Part shown: piece by piece, positions 11,928 through 23,060 of the stretch
How positions within the stretch are numbered: position 1 is the stretch's first letter
Layout: the number at the start of each line of letters is the position of its first letter
NCBI GenBank assembly: GCA_020137815.1
Contig: CM035352.1
Location: forward strand, 8,982,416-9,046,415
DNA: 64,000 bases
Origin: Hormiphora californensis
Lineage: Eukaryota > Ctenophora > Tentaculata > Cydippida > Pleurobrachiidae
Direction of reading: 5' to 3'
The notes under the pieces: generated by a model
The model's input: only the letters and a program-made list of their open reading frames with translations
Databases searched by the model: none
What the model was told of the DNA's origin: nothing
Position numbers and translations under genes: made by a program

Positions 11928-12528
11928 AGAATTTGTATTTTATTAGTACACGGTGTGCTGCTGCTGCTACTCCGTGTACTACTTTCAGGGGGATCTTGTC
12001 AGATTATGGGTACATACAAAACCAGCTATTCTATTGGATGAAAATGGGTCACATGGAAGGTCATATGACACCATTCTAACCAATCACAGGATCTCTAGAT
12101 GAAGCCATATCAATGCGAGTGTGTAATGTAAGGGGGTCCTTTATAAGATCATGGGAATGTATGGAAATGTTACGGAAGAACACCACGGGGGTGATTATCA
12201 CACCTCATTATCAATGAAGCCATATCAATGCGAGTGTGTAACAGAGGGGTCCTTTATTAGATCATGGGAATGTATGGAAATGTTACGGAAGAACACCACG
12301 GGGGTGATTATCACACCTCATTATCAATTAGACACCTTCTCGTTACCATGACAACCAAGGCAACGGTGGTGTTCTTCCCCTTAACTATGTAATCTCTATG
12401 TAATGTAATCTCTATGTTGCCGGGCCTAAACCTCTATAATTAAACACTACGGACTATTATATGACCAGTGAAGACCAGGTTCTTTACAAGTTGTAGTGTT
12501 CCTCTATATAACACTACGGACTATTATA

Positions 12529-14132
12529 TGGTCATGTTTTTTTTTTCATTGCACGTTTGACCAAAAATTTTCAGAAGAGAATTGCAGAGCAACCACACGG
12601 CTTGGATGGTTACTCATATTTGCAAAAAGTGCATAATACTTTGAATTTTACTTTAGTGAAAACACGGTTACTCTTATTCAACGGCTCTCAGAGATACATG
12701 CTAAAACATCAGTGCGGTTTAAAATTGCGGCACAGGGCTCTCATGTTGCGCTAGTTATGATTAAAGTGAGAGTGGACCGAATCAGAATTGGACAAGTTTG
12801 TTGTAGGTAGTAGAGATTAGCTTTCTGAGCATTTTGCATTTTTGCCGCTCAAAATCGACCCACCCATCACTGAGATATTATTGTTATGTTGGGAGAATTT
12901 CTGCTGGATCAATATTTATCAAACAGGATAGAAACAATCCTTGTGTTTTACTAACACATTCTTTAAATTTTTAATATGCTGGCTTGCATTGCCCTGCTTC
13001 TGTACATGGACATGACAACCTCACTGCTTATATTCAGAATGTGTTAGTAAAACACCACGATTGTTTCTTTTCTGTTTTATACATACTGATTAAACAGGAG
13101 TTCTCCCAACATAACAAAAATATCTCAGTGATGGGTGGGTCGATTTTGAGCGGCAAAAACGCAAAATGCTCAGAAAGCTTATCTCTACTACCTACAACAA
13201 ACTTGTCCAATTCTGATTCGGTCCACTCTCACTTTAAACTTTTGAAATTTCAGGAATCATAGTAAATAATTTTTGGTAAAAGGATAGGCTAGGTTTCGGG
13301 GGGAAATTTACTCATATTGTGCGGCACACGGCTATTTTCTACCGTAAATCTTACTCCTAAGGTGTACAAGGAGTAAATCAATGTTTGAGTTTTTGCACAT
13401 ATCTCCTTTGAACAATTATGAGTATGATAAGGCGATAACCGGTACTCTCAGTTACTCATATTGTGCGGCACGAGACCTGAAAACAAGGTTGATTTTAGCC
13501 AACAGTCAATAGAGCCGCAATTTTTGAGTAAACAGATTAAAAACATGGTAGATACAGTAGTCATTGGTCATATGAACTGTATCCAACCACTTTGAGATCT
13601 GTTTACTCATTTAGTGCGGTGCTACAGCAGGTTAAAGATGAATTCTATTTTTAGCCGCACCGCACAATTTGAGTAAAATTTGGTATTTTTCTTTAGCTGA
13701 GGTGGTTGTTTATTATATTTGCAACAGTTTAGTATCATTTTACTCATAAATCGGTACCAAAGAAGGGTGTTAAATGCAGTTTTAAAAATTCAATCAATTC
13801 AACCACCTTTTACACCGCACAATATGAGTAATTCGCTTACTCCTAGCTATGGATAAGAAATATGTACCATTTTTCTGTAATTTACGCAAAAAATTGTGAC
13901 GATATTGTTTAAACTGTTTGATTGGTGCCAGCTTTAGCAAAGTTGGTTCTCAGTGCCGCAATTTATGAGTAAATTCAATTTTAAGTACATAAAAGTGATC
14001 AAAAGACACTTTTGCTATTAGGGTTGGAATATCAACAGATTTTTACTAAATTAAGTGCCGCATTTTTGAGTAAATGTAACATTTGCTCATTTTTGAAAAA
14101 TTTTTACGTGCAATGAAAAAAAAACATGACCA
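12529..14132. mobile_element. 1.6-kb non-autonomous TA-target element
   Basis: Ends are TGGTCATG and CATGACCA, extended by T- and A-rich tracts and TCATTGCACGT / ACGTGCAATGA, giving inverted termini of about 30 bp. TA flanks both sides (12527-12528, 14133-14134); a 4-bp ATAT duplication is an equally valid reading. The neighbouring uninterrupted copy reads CTATTATATGACCAG, matching the predicted empty site. Inside is a second inverted repeat (about 12768-12965 against 13037-13246), and in the right two thirds a motif combining TTACTCATA with GTGCGGCA occurs repeatedly in both orientations. No transposase is encoded. Confidence 0.75.
13300..14080. repeat. Dispersed bipartite motif TTTACTCATA / GTGCGGCA in both orientations
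   Basis: Forward copies lie near 13306 (TTTACTCATATTGTGCGGCA), 13452, 13602 and 13738 (degenerate). Reverse copies (TGCCGCA, a short spacer, TGAGTAAA) lie near 13517, 13659, 13813, 13953 and 14057, and weaker forms near 12610 and 12713. Unique sequence separates them, so this is not a simple tandem repeat. Confidence 0.6.
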
Positions 14133-14302
14133 TATGACCAGTGAAGACCAGGTTCTTTAAAAGTTATAGTGTTCCGATTCCCGATTCCTGCCTATGAGCG
14201 TTTTATTTTATATTATAATATGTTCTACCAGGTGGCCCAGTGAAGATAAGTTGTAGTGTCCTAATTCCTAAAGCAACAGGAAGAAAAAGAGATGGAAGAA
14301 GA

Positions 14303-14464
14303 ATCAAATCAATCGGAATATCTACATCTTGTAAATGCAACAGTGGTTGCCAGCGAAATAATTGTACCTGTCTGTCCCATGAATGACAATGCTCTTCTCG
14401 ATATGCGTGTAAGGGAAATTGTGTTGGAAATCCGAAGACAAAGGTTTGTTTCCCAAACCTCTAA
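14303..14464 (+). pseudogene. Degenerate CXC-domain fragment, copy 1
   Basis: One frame reads STSCKCNSGCQRNNCTCL, then an in-frame stop, then CSSRYACKGNCVGNPK and a stop. Spaced C-x-C pairs followed by C-K-G-N-C-x-G-N-P resemble the tesmin/TSO1-type CXC zinc-binding domain, often found in transposon-borne proteins. An internal TGA and a Cys-to-Tyr change relative to copy 2 make this a relic. A different frame over the same bases is open for 66 codons but has no domain pattern. Assignment rests on cysteine spacing only. Confidence 0.45.
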
Positions 14465-16167
14465 CATGGTTCATGCAATTCCCTACCTCTAACATCAGTT
14501 AGGGTCAGTGCACAGAGTCAACTTGGAGTGTGTTGAGTCTCATTGGTGTGGGGACAAATAGTTGAAATACTAACATCGCGTTTAGCTATAATAGTTTCTT
14601 TACACAATTTAACCTTCAGAGAGTTTTCATTTAAGGCAACAATAGGAATGAACACACTAAGCAGAAGTCGTTCTTGCAGAGGTCAGAGAAGTAAATAGAA
14701 GGCGGCAGAACTTCTTGCAGAAGGCATTATCCAGTATTGTATACCAATCACGGATCAACATCTTACAATGCTGTAGCGAAGGTAAATTCCTCGAATAATA
14801 TCAAAAATATAACAATACGTAATCGGAACTTTGTAAAACGTCTGCATTATACACTTTAGTACATTTATCATATTGATATCCTTATGCCGAGAGCACGGTA
14901 CGAAACACCTCGTAGATTCACAGAGACAGGTGGTGAACTATCGATGAACCAATGCAATGAAGAAAGGGACTACCGATTGTGTTCACGAGTGTTGGCTTTG
15001 ACACCTTTCGAGCGAATGCAGGTGAACGATGATTCAAATCAAGATCGAATAATTGTTCAACAAACCGGGTGAATGGGTGCAGGACATGAAAAATAAAGTA
15101 CTCAGCATATGCTCAAATATTGAGAGAGGATTGAACCATATTTTTTATGGTTTCATTCTGTATTGTATTGTTTGGGCAGTTTCTGGACGAAGATACTAGG
15201 AACTGACCAGAACTGTATCCCGGAACTGTATCCCAGAACTGTATTGACCAAAATGAGTGTGCGGACCCTGAGATAGCAGCACAGTGTGATCAACAATGTG
15301 TGTCAACACTGCTGCTGCAGGTATGATACAATCTTTGGATTTTATTAACAATATATAGACAACGATATAGTGGTACATACACTCCGAGAGTGGTGTATGC
15401 ACACAGAACGAAGATCAGGAGGATCATAGAAGAAAGTTGGGGATCAATTTTCATTTGAAGTTGATTGTTCATGTTTACATTGAAACCAAGGCACGACTCG
15501 ATGAGCTCAGCGAACGGCTAAATAGGAAAATCGGCCCAATAGTATTTTTCAGACCGCCTATAGATCTTCCTAACGAAGGAAAGAGAGGGAGACACCATGC
15601 GATTTTCATTTGAAGTTGATTGTTCCAGTTTACATAGGATCTCAATAGAGGAGAAGATCAATGCTCGCCGTACAAAACATGTACAAGGAAAACACAGGGC
15701 TGTAGAGGAAGCTATCGCGTCCCTTTAAATGGACGAGCCCCCGTAGTGCTGTACTTTGATGGGAAGCGAGTACAGAAACTAATAGACAACCACCTGGAGG
15801 AAGAAGAGCAGGTGACTATCCAGGCATATGGGGATTTGGCTGGATATAAGAACTGTACCAATGCTTTACCTCAAGAGTGTTTCAGTAAGTTTATCATTTT
15901 AGTTTAAACTAAAATGATAAACTTAGTAAGTAAATATTTAATGTTCTATGAAAAATATTTGAAATACTAGCATCGCGTTTAGTTATAATAGTTTCTTTAC
16001 ACAATTTTACCTTCAGAGAGTTTCCATTTAAAAGGCAACAATAGGAATAAACACACAAAGCAAAAGTCGGTCTTGTTCTACTAGGTGGCCCAGGCGTCCT
16101 AAAGCTACAGGAAGCTACAGGAAGCTACAGGAAGCAACAGGAAGAAAAAGAGATGGAAGACAGAAGA
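14465..16167. other. Mosaic of repeat fragments without a supported gene
   Basis: Contains an open 62-codon frame at 14884-15072 without a recognisable domain. A segment at about 15095-15185 is shared with 25970-26055; both copies can encode the hydrophobic stretch MVSFCIVLFGQFL. Another segment near 15249 is shared with 8718. A perfect inverted repeat lies around TTTATCATTTTAGTTTAAAC at 15890-15925, and GAAGCTACAG repeats run at 16108-16140. The sequence flanking the CXC fragment recurs before copy 2 (ACTAGCATCGCGTTTAG at 15966, similar at 14568). Confidence 0.4.
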
Positions 16168-16354
16168 ATCAAATCAATCGGAATATCTACATCTTGTAAA
16201 TGCAACAGTGGTTGCCAGCGAAACAATTGTACCTTGTTTCACTTGTCACAATAGTACCTGTCTTTCCCGTGAACGACAATGCTCTGCTCGATGTGCGTGT
16301 AAGGGAAATTGTGTTGGAAATCCGAAGACAAAGGTTTGTTTCCCAAACCTCTAA
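16168..16354 (+). pseudogene. Degenerate CXC-domain fragment, copy 2
   Basis: This is the second copy of the fragment at 14303. It retains all the cysteines (CSARCACKGNCVGNPK) where copy 1 has lost some, but an extra stretch of about 25 bp around 16233-16258 breaks the frame between the two halves. The two copies share their immediate flanks, so a segment of several hundred bases was duplicated. It is likely derived from a mobile element; function is lost. Confidence 0.45.
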
Positions 16355-16384
16355 CATGGTTCATGTAATTCCCTACCTCTAACA

Positions 16385-17700
16385 GGGGTGTGGCGAGGAG
16401 ATTGCATGGGACAGAAGTGGTACTAGATCTTTATATATTAAAAAACGGAATAATTAATACGTTATTTTAAACATTGTAGAGCTTTATTTTGATTTTATAT
16501 TATAATGAAACATTGTTTGACCACGTTTGACTATAATTTATTGTACTATTCCTAATTACCAGCAATAGGAGTAGCTGCATATCTCGGGATATGGGGGTCC
16601 TTGTGGGGACAGCCACCCCACGGCACGAGCAGTTCTAGAGGACTTGTGCAGACTTGTGGGGACTGCCACCCCACGGCACGAGCAGTTTTAAAGGACTTGT
16701 GTAGCGTCAATTGGACAATCTATTCTGGATTATAACAGTCGTTATAGCAGTTCTATAAATCAGTCCATCATATCACGGGATATAATGGGGATCCTTGTGG
16801 GGACCAATCACCTTGTCAGTCGTCTCATGGTCTTCTGGAAATATGTATCTTACTGACAGCTGTTTCGGCACCGTTTACCCTGTGTTACACCTATAAACTG
16901 CTGAAGTGAATACCATATCGGCCTACCTGCTGGAGGACACGGCAGTAATTGACATGGATGCAGCTGACGCAGAGGAGCGAGGCTTCACCAACTTCAAAAA
17001 TCAACTGTAGAGTGGGAGTATAACATGCCATCTCATTTTAAAGACTGTCATCCTAATGGATTGCAACATCTACTTACAATCAGCGCCTCGTACCAAAGGT
17101 GAAGGACCCATGGTCATCACCCAAGAAGAGACCCTCCGGCGTCCGATCTCTTTCCATGATGATCGAAGTACATGCACAACATGTGAAGGAGCTGTCTCAA
17201 GCTGATACTTGTGATAAGTACAGGGAGAGATCCAACACCGCCTATAATACAGCAAAGAAGAAGAAGTTTAGTAGTTAAATTATACTGCTTAGGTTAGGAA
17301 GGCTAGGTCAGGGTAGGCTAGGGCTCAATGCGGCTGCAATACACTACACTGGAGGACCGATTAATAATACGCGACAGATGAACTAATTGTAGTCCAAATG
17401 TAGACAATATAATACTTGGTTGATTATTGATTAATTGTAATACTTGCAGTTTGAGCTCAGAATAAATGCTGTTGAATAAATGCTGTTGAGTTTGGATAAC
17501 CACTGTGCTGGCAAGCGCAAGGGTTGCCCCATTCAGCCCCTCCTCTAGACCCCATTTTAGGTGATGGCAAAGACTATTCAAACGCAACCAACAGATTCTC
17601 AACAGCTGCTTTGCCGCTACGACGGAACACCAAGGACCACCAACAACGCATGAGAGACGGGGCATGAGAGACGGTGTCATCAGCCCTATCCCAGACAGTT
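16385..17700. other. Gene-free stretch
   Basis: Two direct copies of a segment containing GCCACCCCACGGCACGAGCA lie at about 16610-16645 and 16663-16695. No open frame shows a recognisable domain, and I see no RNA gene. The right end joins the repeated module that begins near 17700. Confidence 0.4.
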
Positions 17701-18124
17701 ATATAAATAATTTGAATTAAAGATATGAAGGTATGTTTCCAAGCAGCACTAACGCCCCGGGCTACTTGATAATAATGGAACGTCTCAGCAACCTTCAATA
17801 TAAGGGGGAGGACCTGTGCGAGCTTTTAAAGTGTCCCGTTTGTATGGTGAGAGACCCCACTTAATGGAGGTGGTATGGATAGGGCGGTTGCGGTCCTTTG
17901 GCAACAGCGAGTTGGCGAGAGCGGAAGGATGAGGATATAACATCTACAGTCGTTCCTGAAAAAAGTTGAAAAGGAAAATGGGTAGGAGAGCATCATTCTT
18001 TGGGCTGATAATTGTACAGCACAAACCTGGACATTGTTCTCCACCTTGACCGACATGATGGAGAAAAGGCTCCGATTCGAAGAAATTATCATTGAATATT
18101 TTGAGCCCGGACATGAGTTGACAC

Positions 18125-18212
18125 CGACATGTGTCACGTGCACAACACTTTAGCAACTATATAACTAACTGCCTTCAACTCAACTGTTTCTTCTTCTAGC
18201 TATCCCTTCACC
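18125..18212 (+). promoter_or_regulatory. Candidate promoter: E-box plus TATA-like sequence, duplicated at 20560-20600
   Basis: GTCACGTGCACAACACTTTA is followed by GCAACTATATAACTAAC, an E-box-like CACGTG and a TATA-like element, about 50 bp before the ATG at 18213. The same arrangement is conserved at about 20562-20600 in front of the ATG at 20689. Conservation between the copies and position upstream of a start exon support a promoter; function is inferred. Confidence 0.35.
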
Positions 18213-19641
18213 ATGCCAGTTGTGTCATTCGTGACTTACCTTGTAGAGGAGCATACTCGAACTAAGAGTTACCGGTAAGTCATGTCTTGAATGTTCTCAT
18301 CAGCTTTTTCATAGTGAGATTCACAGGTGAAAGTGGATAACACACTCTTGTAATAATAATTTGAATTAAAGATACATAATTGATAATTTGAATTAAAGAT
18401 ATTTAATAATTTGAATAAAAGGTATTCCCCCACCATGGCTTTGGAGTGAAATTTTATGAAGATCTTTAGCCAATTTAAAATCAAGCAGACAGGCCAGGGG
18501 ATTGGCAATGTGGGAACTGTGGGTTCTACAATTTCGCAAGGAGAGTCAGCTGTTACCAGTGTGTGGTGGTGCGGTACGGCCCCGGGGGAACAAACATAAA
18601 TAATTTGAATTAAAGATATTAAAGGTATGTTTCCAAGCAGCACTATAAGTACCGGGCTACATTCTAATAATGGACCATCGCAGCAACCTTCAATATAAGG
18701 AGGAGGACCTGTGCGAGCTTTTAAAGTGTCCCGTTTGTATGGTGAGAGACCCCACTTAATGGAGGTGGGTTGGATAGGGCGGTTGCGGTCCTTTGGCAAC
18801 AGGGAGTTGGCGAGAGTGGAAGGACGAGGATATAACATCTACCTTTTGCAAAAAGGCATAGCTGTTAAGAATTCGAAAATTATACACAGTGTTGCTTGTA
18901 GTGGAAATACGATTTCTGAATAATACGGTATTTGACCATTACGGTATTTGACCATTACGGTTTCTGAAATACATATGTATTTGAAATACATATATTTCGG
19001 TGACGCGTGTTGTCAATCAGGTGCTCTGATTGGTCTCGTCTTACCGTTTTTTCACTGATACCGTGTTGAATCGATACTGTATTCTCACTACAAGCACCCC
19101 TGATACTAGAGAGATGTCACAGCCACAAAAATGACTGTTTTTTATCCCTTTCAGGAAGATTTTCACAGACAACGGCGTCTAATATATGTTTTGACAGATC
19201 AATCATCATTGAACCAAACAAAAAGGTTACCTGCGTGGTGAAAAAGGCCAAACCGCCACAGAGATCTAATATTATCCTGGTAAGAATCAACTCACCCTAG
19301 AACACCTTTCTACTTATTCTAATTGTCGAGTTCACCATACACCTCATTTTGACTGTTTTTGAGTCCTACCCCTTATGAGTTTGGATATGGCCATCGTCAC
19401 ACCCCCTATCCGTGACTTGCCAGACCCCGAATTTGACAACTATTTTTTCCCTCAGTGTATAATTTTATCGAAGGAGTGTACTGAGAGCGGAAGTGATGAC
19501 GATGAGAGAAGCGACTTGGATGACGAGACTCAAGACCCCGATAGTGAAACTTCACCTACGCGAATGCTAAACGAGTCTACCAGTGCTGCTAAACGCTGTA
19601 ACTGTAAGATTGCGATTGAATTAAAGATATTTAATAATTAA
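18213..19641 (+). CDS. Putative three-exon gene for a small acidic protein, unrecognised
   Basis: Tentative exons are 18213-18274, 19198-19279 and 19456-19641, with GTAAGT and GTAAG donors and CAG acceptors and with phases that fit. The predicted protein is about 109 residues: MPVVSFVTYLVEEHTRTKSY, a basic middle containing KKVTCVVKKAKPPQRSN, and a strongly acidic Ser/Asp/Glu stretch (SGSDDDERSDLDDE) before the end. The stop lies inside the dispersed repeat word AATTAAAGATATTTAATAAT. The first exon is duplicated at 20689 with its donor. I recognise no family. Splice choices are by eye and an alternative third exon cannot be excluded. Confidence 0.35.
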
Positions 19642-20207
19642 AAAGATATTCCCCCTCCCCCACCTGAAAAATTATTCCACCATGGTTTTGGAGAGTGCTG
19701 AGTGGAATTTTATGTAGATTTATCAATTGATTAGAAATTTATGTGATACTAAAATTTGATCATTTGTCTAGATACAGGGAACAAGGAAATGTATTTATTG
19801 GACTGATGAAACAGCCTCAACTTGTCATTAATCACTTGTCATTAATCACCCATGCATTTTACAGCAAACATGACCAAGCAGAGACTCCCATTGAAGATTG
19901 TACATAAAGGGTACTGATAATAATAATAATCTGAATTAAAGATACTTATTGGACTGATGAAACTTGGTTCAATACTAGAATCATATTATACACGGAATTA
20001 TGGGTGGCGAACCAAGACCCGGCGGGGCAGAAGGAATGGCTGATGTTCCGCACGGGGATGTGATGAACCAGAATGGACTTGTAGAGGCAACAGGAGATGT
20101 GTTCGGTGAGAACGAGGGTGACATATTATATAAATAATTTGAATTAAAGATATGATTTAAAGGTATTTTTCCAAGCAGCACTATAAGTACCGGGCTACAT
20201 GCTAATA

Positions 20208-20363
20208 ATGGAACATCTCAGCAACCTTCTATATAAGGAGGAGGACCTGTGCGAGCTTTTAAAGTGTCCCGTTTGTATGGTGAGACCCCACTCAATGGAG
20301 GTGGTTTGGGCGGTTGCGGTCCTTTGGAATAGGGAGTTGGCAAGCGGAAGGACGAGGATATAA
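20208..20363 (+). CDS. Short ORF with RING-like start, most intact of four copies
   Basis: The 51-codon frame reads MEHLSNLLYKEEDLCELLKC followed by PVCMVRPHSMEVVW. The pair C-P-V-C after a leucine-rich helix resembles the beginning of a RING or related zinc finger, but the remaining ligands are not visible before the stop. The other three module copies carry the same start with frameshifts. It may be a first exon or a decayed fragment. Function is unknown. Confidence 0.3.
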   Translation: MEHLSNLLYKEEDLCELLKCPVCMVRPHSMEVVWAVAVLWNRELASGRTRI

Positions 20364-20688
20364 CATCCACATACATCAAGTTCCTAAAAAAAGTTGAAAA
20401 GGAAGAAGGAGAGCATCATTCTGTGGGCTGATAATTGCACAGTACAAAACTGGACATTGTTCTCCACTTTGGCCGACATGGTGGCGGAGAAAAAGCTCCG
20501 ATTCGAAGAAATTATCATTAAATATTTTGAGCCCGGACATACTTACGAGTCGACACCGACATGAGTCACGTGCACAACACTTTAGCAACTATATAACTAA
20601 CCATCTAGCTGCCCTCAACTCAACTTCTCTTAGCTACCTGTCCTTCTCATAGCTACCTGTCCATCTAGCTATTCTAGCCATCCTAACC

Positions 20689-20750
20689 ATGCCAATTGTT
20701 TCGCTAATAGTCTATCTTGTTGAGGAACATACTAGGACTAAGAGTTACCG
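20689..20750 (+). CDS. Duplicate of the small first exon at 18213
   Basis: Encodes MPIVSLIVYLVEEHTRTKSY and ends at the same GTAAGTCATGTC donor context as the copy at 18213. Differences from the first copy include conservative changes in the hydrophobic part only. Downstream, the sequence diverges after about 60 bp of intron, so no matching second exon is visible. It is a paralogous first exon or a stranded duplicate. Confidence 0.35.
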
Positions 20751-21091
20751 GTAAGTCATGTCGTGAATGTTCTCATCAGCTTTTTCATAGTGAGATTTAC
20801 AGCTTTCGACTTGCTTTTTTTCTTTCTTTTCTAGACAAAGCTAGTAAGAGAGGAACTGGAGGTGGGAAACCAGTGAAGATGAAACTTTTTCCAATAAATA
20901 CTAATTATACATAAAGGGTACTGATAATAATAATAAAGAATGAATTAAAGATACTTATTGGACTGATGATGAAACTTGGTTCAATACTAGAATCATTATA
21001 CACGGAATTATGGGTGGCGAACCAAGAGCCGGCGGGGCAGAAGGAATGGATGATGTTCCGCACGGGGATGTGATGAACCAGAATGGACTTG

Positions 21092-22660
21092 TACAAGGTG
21101 GGCCACGGATTGTTGGTAAGGGTTAGCGAGGTGTGCCGCCAAAACGGTGATAGTTGTGAAAATAAAAATTACGGGAGCACTCTGGATCAATTTCTTGGTA
21201 ACTTTTTCCATAATTTTTTGTCAAAAATTCGAAAATTCATTTTTCATTCCTTCATTCATTTGTCGTTCATTTATGATGTGAGCATCCTAATTTTCCATCA
21301 TTATGTTATTTTTCTTTGGCTTGAATTTATCTTTCCAATGAACACCATAAAAATGAAATTGAAGCTCCAGGTCACGTTGCAGTTGAGAAAATGCTCATGC
21401 ATGATTTTGGCTCTTCCTGCGACTTTCAATGAGCTGTATCACGGCTCCCTTTTGTTCAATCTTTTTAAAAATTTGGGTGAACATTGGATAAACAAAGATC
21501 TTTGCTCACAAGAAAAATCAAGGTTGAAACTCAAAGTTCATTTTTCATTTTTGGTAGTTCATTCCACTCATTCAGGAACCAACATCTCAAAAGTGATGAA
21601 AATTTTTGGCTTTTGTTTGGCCCATGCTCTGCCATGTCTGAGAGGTGTAGTAGCGTGTTTCCGGGCTAGTTTGTGGGTGTCCATGTGATCATGATGATAC
21701 CTGACACCTTCTTTGGGCCATAATTAAGAGATTTTCTCAAATTCAAGCATGTGATTTGGGTTTACTGTGATTGATATCGTGTAACAATGTTATGAGATCC
21801 AATAGCACCCCTAAAATAATTATTGATTCAACAAAATGGGTTGATTTATGATTGAAAAGATTTAAACCGATGACAAATTCAACTAAACGAACAATTTCAA
21901 TCATAAATTAACCCATTTCATTGAACTAATCATCATTTTTGAGGTGCTATGGGATCTCATAACATTTTTACACGATATCAATCACAGAAAACCCAAATCA
22001 CATGCTTGAATTTGAGAAAATCTCTTAATTATGGCCCAAAGAAGGTGTCAGGTATCATCATGATCACATGGACACCCACAAACTAGCCCGGAAACACGCT
22101 ACTACACCTCTCAGACATGGCAGAGCATGGGCCAAACAAAAGCCAAAAATTTTCATCACTTTTGAGATGTTGGTTCCTGAATGAGTGGAATGAACTACCA
22201 AAAATGAAAAATGAACTTTGAGTTTCAACCTTAATTTTTCTTGTGAGCAAAGATCTTTGTTTATCCAATGTTCACCCAAATTTTTAAAAAGATTGAACAA
22301 AAGGGAGCCGTGATACAGCTCATTGAAAGTCGCAGGAAGAGCCAAAATCATGCATGAGCATTTTCTCAACTGCAACGTGACCTGGAGCTTCAATTTCATT
22401 TTCATGGTGTTCATTGGAAAGATAAATTCAAGCCAAAGAAAAATAACATAATGATGGAAAATTAGGATGCTCACATCATAAATGAACGACAAATGAATGA
22501 AGGAATGAAAAATGAATTTTCGAATTTTTGACAAAAAATTATGGAAAAAGTTACCAAGAAATTGATCCAGAGTGCTCCCGTAATTTTTATTTTCACAACT
22601 ATCACCGTTTTGGCGGCACACCTCGCTAACCCTTACCAACAATCCGTGGCCCACCTTGTA
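21092..22660. mobile_element. 1.57-kb hairpin element with about 765-bp arms and TA target duplication
   Basis: The element (21094-22658) begins CAAGGTGGGCCACGG and ends CCGTGGCCCACCTTG. Its two halves are almost perfect inverted copies separated by a loop of about 35 bp (21860-21894). TA flanks both ends. The related module copy at about 20066-20090 reads GGACTTGTAGAGGCAACAGG without interruption, which is exactly the empty site. TA duplication suggests a Tc1/mariner-type mobiliser, but no transposase is present. Equal-length frames on both arms are mirror images and not evidence of a gene. The transcript of either strand would be a very long hairpin. Confidence 0.85.
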
Positions 22661-23060
22661 GAGGCAACAGGAGATGTATTCGGAGAAAATGAGGGTGACA
22701 TATTATATAAATAATTTGAATTAAAGATATTAAAGGTATGTTTCCAAGCAGCACTAACGCCCCGGGCTACTTGATAATAATGGAACGTCTCAGCAACCTT
22801 CTATATAAAGGAGGAGGACCTGTGCGAGCTTTTAAAGTGTCCCGTTTGTATGGTGAGACCCCACTTAATGAAGGTGGTTTGGATAGGGCGGTTGCGGTCC
22901 TTTGGACCAGGGAGTTGGCGAGAGCGGAAGGACGAGGATTTAACATCTACTACTCACCTACTTAGTACCTACATCAAGTTCCTAAAAAAATTTAAAAGGA
23001 AGAAGGGCAGGAGAGCATCATTCTTTGGGCTGATAATTGCACAGCACAAACCTTTGTGAA

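Larger units (their letters stand above)
9236..12399. mobile_element. 3.16-kb foldback element with 472-bp terminal inverted repeats
   Basis: Positions 9236-9707 and 11928-12399 are inverted copies of each other; the small open frames in the two arms give the identical 66-residue translation, so the arms are nearly perfect. Each arm contains an internal direct duplication of GATAATGAGGTGTGATAATC with its flank. Immediately inside the left arm are two strong hairpins (9723-9788). The interior carries a roughly 160-bp duplicated block and then a second, nested inverted repeat made of short tandem units. There is no transposase. Target-site duplication is not clear. Foldback-type architecture is directly visible; mobility is inferred. 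Confidence 0.75.
12443..14180. repeat. 67-bp tandem duplication interrupted by an insertion
   Basis: The segment from AACACTACGGACTATTATATG through GTGAAGACCAGGTTC and AGTGTTCC occurs at 12443-12509. It occurs again starting at 12510, but that second copy is broken at 12528 and continues at 14133. The first copy thus supplies the empty-site sequence for the element inserted between. Confidence 0.75.
17700..23060 (+). repeat. Four copies of a gene-like repeat module
   Basis: A module starting with ATAATTTGAATTAAAGATAT and then GTATGTTTCCAAGCAGCACT is present at about 17701-18280, 18597-18850 (partial), 20130-20752 and 22690-23060. Each contains a frame resembling the beginning of a zinc-finger protein, and two copies continue into a promoter-like segment and a short first exon. 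The word AATTTGAATTAAAGATA is additionally scattered near 18357, 18400, 19615 and 19928. The copies differ by small indels that break frames in all but one. Confidence 0.7.

Noticed and set aside
9284-12351. Two identical 66-residue ORFs
   Set aside because: They are mirror images in the inverted arms of the foldback element, without a domain or independent support.
21083-22654. Pair of 196-201-residue ORFs on opposite strands
   Set aside because: They are the two arms of one hairpin element; the hydrophobic translations have no recognisable domain.
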